Assembly (NCBI RefSeq): GCF_027587375.1
Contig: NZ_JAMXIC010000003.1
Coordinates: 124,001 to 188,000 of the forward strand
Source: Arthrobacter sp. B2a2-09
Lineage (GTDB): Bacteria > Actinomycetota > Actinomycetes > Actinomycetales > Micrococcaceae
Length of the DNA stretch: 64,000 bases
Direction of reading: 5' to 3'
The number at the start of each line of letters is the position of its first letter. Positions within the stretch are counted from its first letter, which is position 1. Positions 63,209-64,000 of this stretch are shown here, one piece after another. The translations under genes and the position numbers were made by a program. Below the pieces are notes generated by a model. It saw only the letters and a program-made list of their open reading frames with translations, was not told the DNA's origin and ran no database searches.

Positions 63209-63268
63209 ATCGTGGGCGTGGCCCGTGGGCTGGGTTCTGGAACGCAGCCCGCGGGCCACACCCACGAT
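63209..63268 (-). terminator. Long hairpin between dapE and the LOG-family gene
   Basis: Arms of 24 bases (63209-63232 and 63245-63268) pair with only two imperfect positions around a 12-base loop. It begins about 15 bases after the dapE stop. No T tract follows on the minus strand, so it may terminate weakly or protect the dapE mRNA. Confidence 0.55.
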
Positions 63269-63282
63269 CCGAAGCAGAAAAC

Positions 63283-64000
63283 TCAGTCAGCCAGCCACGA
63301 CCGCAGCGCACGGAGGCACTCACGGATGGCGTCGGCGTCGACGTGTTCGTTGTCTTTGTGCGCCAGAAGCGGATCGCCCGGCCCGAAGTTGACCGCGGGA
63401 ACGCCCAGCTCGCTGAAGCGCGCGACGTCGGTCCAACCGTATTTGGGTTTGGGCTCGGCACCGACGGCGGCAACGAAGGACGCGGCGGCCGGGTGGTTGA
63501 GGCCGGGCCGCGCTCCAGCGGCAGCATCGGTGCGGACGACGTCGAAGCCCTCCAATAGTTCGCGGACGTGGGCTTCGGCCTGGTCAGGTGTCTTGTCCGG
63601 CGCGAAGCGGTAGTTGATCTCCACGACGCAGCGGTCCGGGATCACGTTTCCCGCGGTGCCGCCGTTGATCTTCACGGCATTGAGGCTTTCCCGGTAGTCC
63701 AGCCCGTCCACGTTGACTGTGCGCGGTTCGTAGGCTGCCAAGCGGCTCAGGATGGGTGCGGCGGCATGGATGGCGTTGCTGCCCATCCACGCCCGGGCGG
63801 AGTGGGCCGCTTCCCCGACTGTGGTGGCTTCGAAGCGGCTCGTGCCGTTGCAACCGCCTTCCACCGTGCCGTCGGTGGGTTCGAGCAGGATCGCGAAGTC
63901 CCCCTCGAGGAGATGGCCGTGGTTCCGCACCAATCGGCCGAGACCGCTCTTGACCGCTTCAACTTCCTCATGGTCGTAGAAGACGAAGGTGACGTCTTTT
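63283..64000 (-). CDS. dapE: Succinyl-diaminopimelate desuccinylase (N-terminus beyond the window edge)
   Basis: The frame is open to base 64000, giving the C-terminal 238 residues of an M20 peptidase-family enzyme. Visible are DVTFVFYDHEEVEAV, the metal-site LLEPTDGTVEGGCNG, the dimerisation domain beginning GEAAHSARAWMGSNA, and the C-terminal metal-ligand region NFGPGDPLLAHKDNEHVD. It makes LL-diaminopimelate for lysine and peptidoglycan. The start codon and first zinc ligand lie outside the window. Confidence 0.92.
   Translation of the reverse strand, partial: KDVTFVFYDHEEVEAVKSGLGRLVRNHGHLLEGDFAILLEPTDGTVEGGCNGTSRFEATTVGEAAHSARAWMGSNAIHAAAPILSRLAAYEPRTVNVDGLDYRESLNAVKINGGTAGNVIPDRCVVEINYRFAPDKTPDQAEAHVRELLEGFDVVRTDAAAGARPGLNHPAAASFVAAVGAEPKPKYGWTDVARFSELGVPAVNFGPGDPLLAHKDNEHVDADAIRECLRALRSWLAD

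Overview
The window is a chromosomal segment of a high-GC Gram-positive actinobacterium. The protein sequences and gene order point to the family Micrococcaceae, most likely an Arthrobacter, Paenarthrobacter or Pseudarthrobacter type. Supporting signs are the many GTG and TTG starts, the tight ATGA or GTGA stop/start overlaps, the two-subunit AdnAB helicase-nuclease, HemQ with a Cys-bearing ferrochelatase, and the DUF3107 and DUF3117 proteins. I see no prophage, CRISPR array, insertion sequence, rRNA or tRNA. Both edge genes (UPF0182 on the left, dapE on the right) run off the window.

Region 1 (1-18.5 kb) is a DNA-maintenance and protein-quality block whose order, from memory, resembles Mycobacterium tuberculosis Rv3193c-Rv3204. 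It holds a UPF0182 membrane protein, a PDZ/Lon-like protease, a zincin-like protein, an M48-like peptidase, UvrD2, NudC, an aminoglycoside-phosphotransferase-fold protein, AdnB, AdnA and a cysteine-free alkyltransferase-like protein. A DnaQ-like exonuclease follows.

Region 2 (18.5-22.8 kb) is a self-contained polar amino-acid ABC importer with its own promoter and a textbook terminator, followed by a secreted family 3 glycosidase. Region 3 (22.8-34.3 kb) is a complete heme gene set. A minus-strand run hemE-hemG-hemQ-hemH-hemC-hemD-hemB-(LLM oxidoreductase)-hemL is divergent from hemA. HemQ and the ferrochelatase carry the residues expected for the coproporphyrin-dependent route.

Region 4 (34.3-38.7 kb) has a short-chain dehydrogenase, a MoeB/MoeZ sulfur-carrier activator, a divergent TetR regulator, DUF3107, a small membrane protein and a pterin-dehydratase/VOC fusion. 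Region 5 (38.7-42 kb) is thiamine synthesis: thiO-thiS-thiG behind a TPP riboswitch, with thiE divergent. Region 6 (42-49.7 kb) contains a DUF805 protein, an RNB ribonuclease, a DEAD-box RNA helicase, a solitary DNA methyltransferase, a PHP phosphoesterase and an aminopeptidase P.

Region 7 (49.7-53.3 kb) looks like an accessory insertion: a small unknown ORF, a MacB-type ATPase and a large FtsX-type permease, in sequence visibly richer in A/T than its neighbours. Region 8 (53.3-64 kb) is an envelope-stress block resembling the mycobacterial sigE locus: a YflT-like stress protein, an MgtE_N/CBS protein without a channel domain, DUF1003, Mrp, TatB, an anti-sigma factor, SigE and an O-methyltransferase. 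It then continues with DUF3117, a PIG-V-like glycosyltransferase, a DivIVA-domain protein, a LOG-family protein and dapE. The htrA-type protease found in the mycobacterial locus is absent.

Comparisons with other genomes are from memory, not from database searches.
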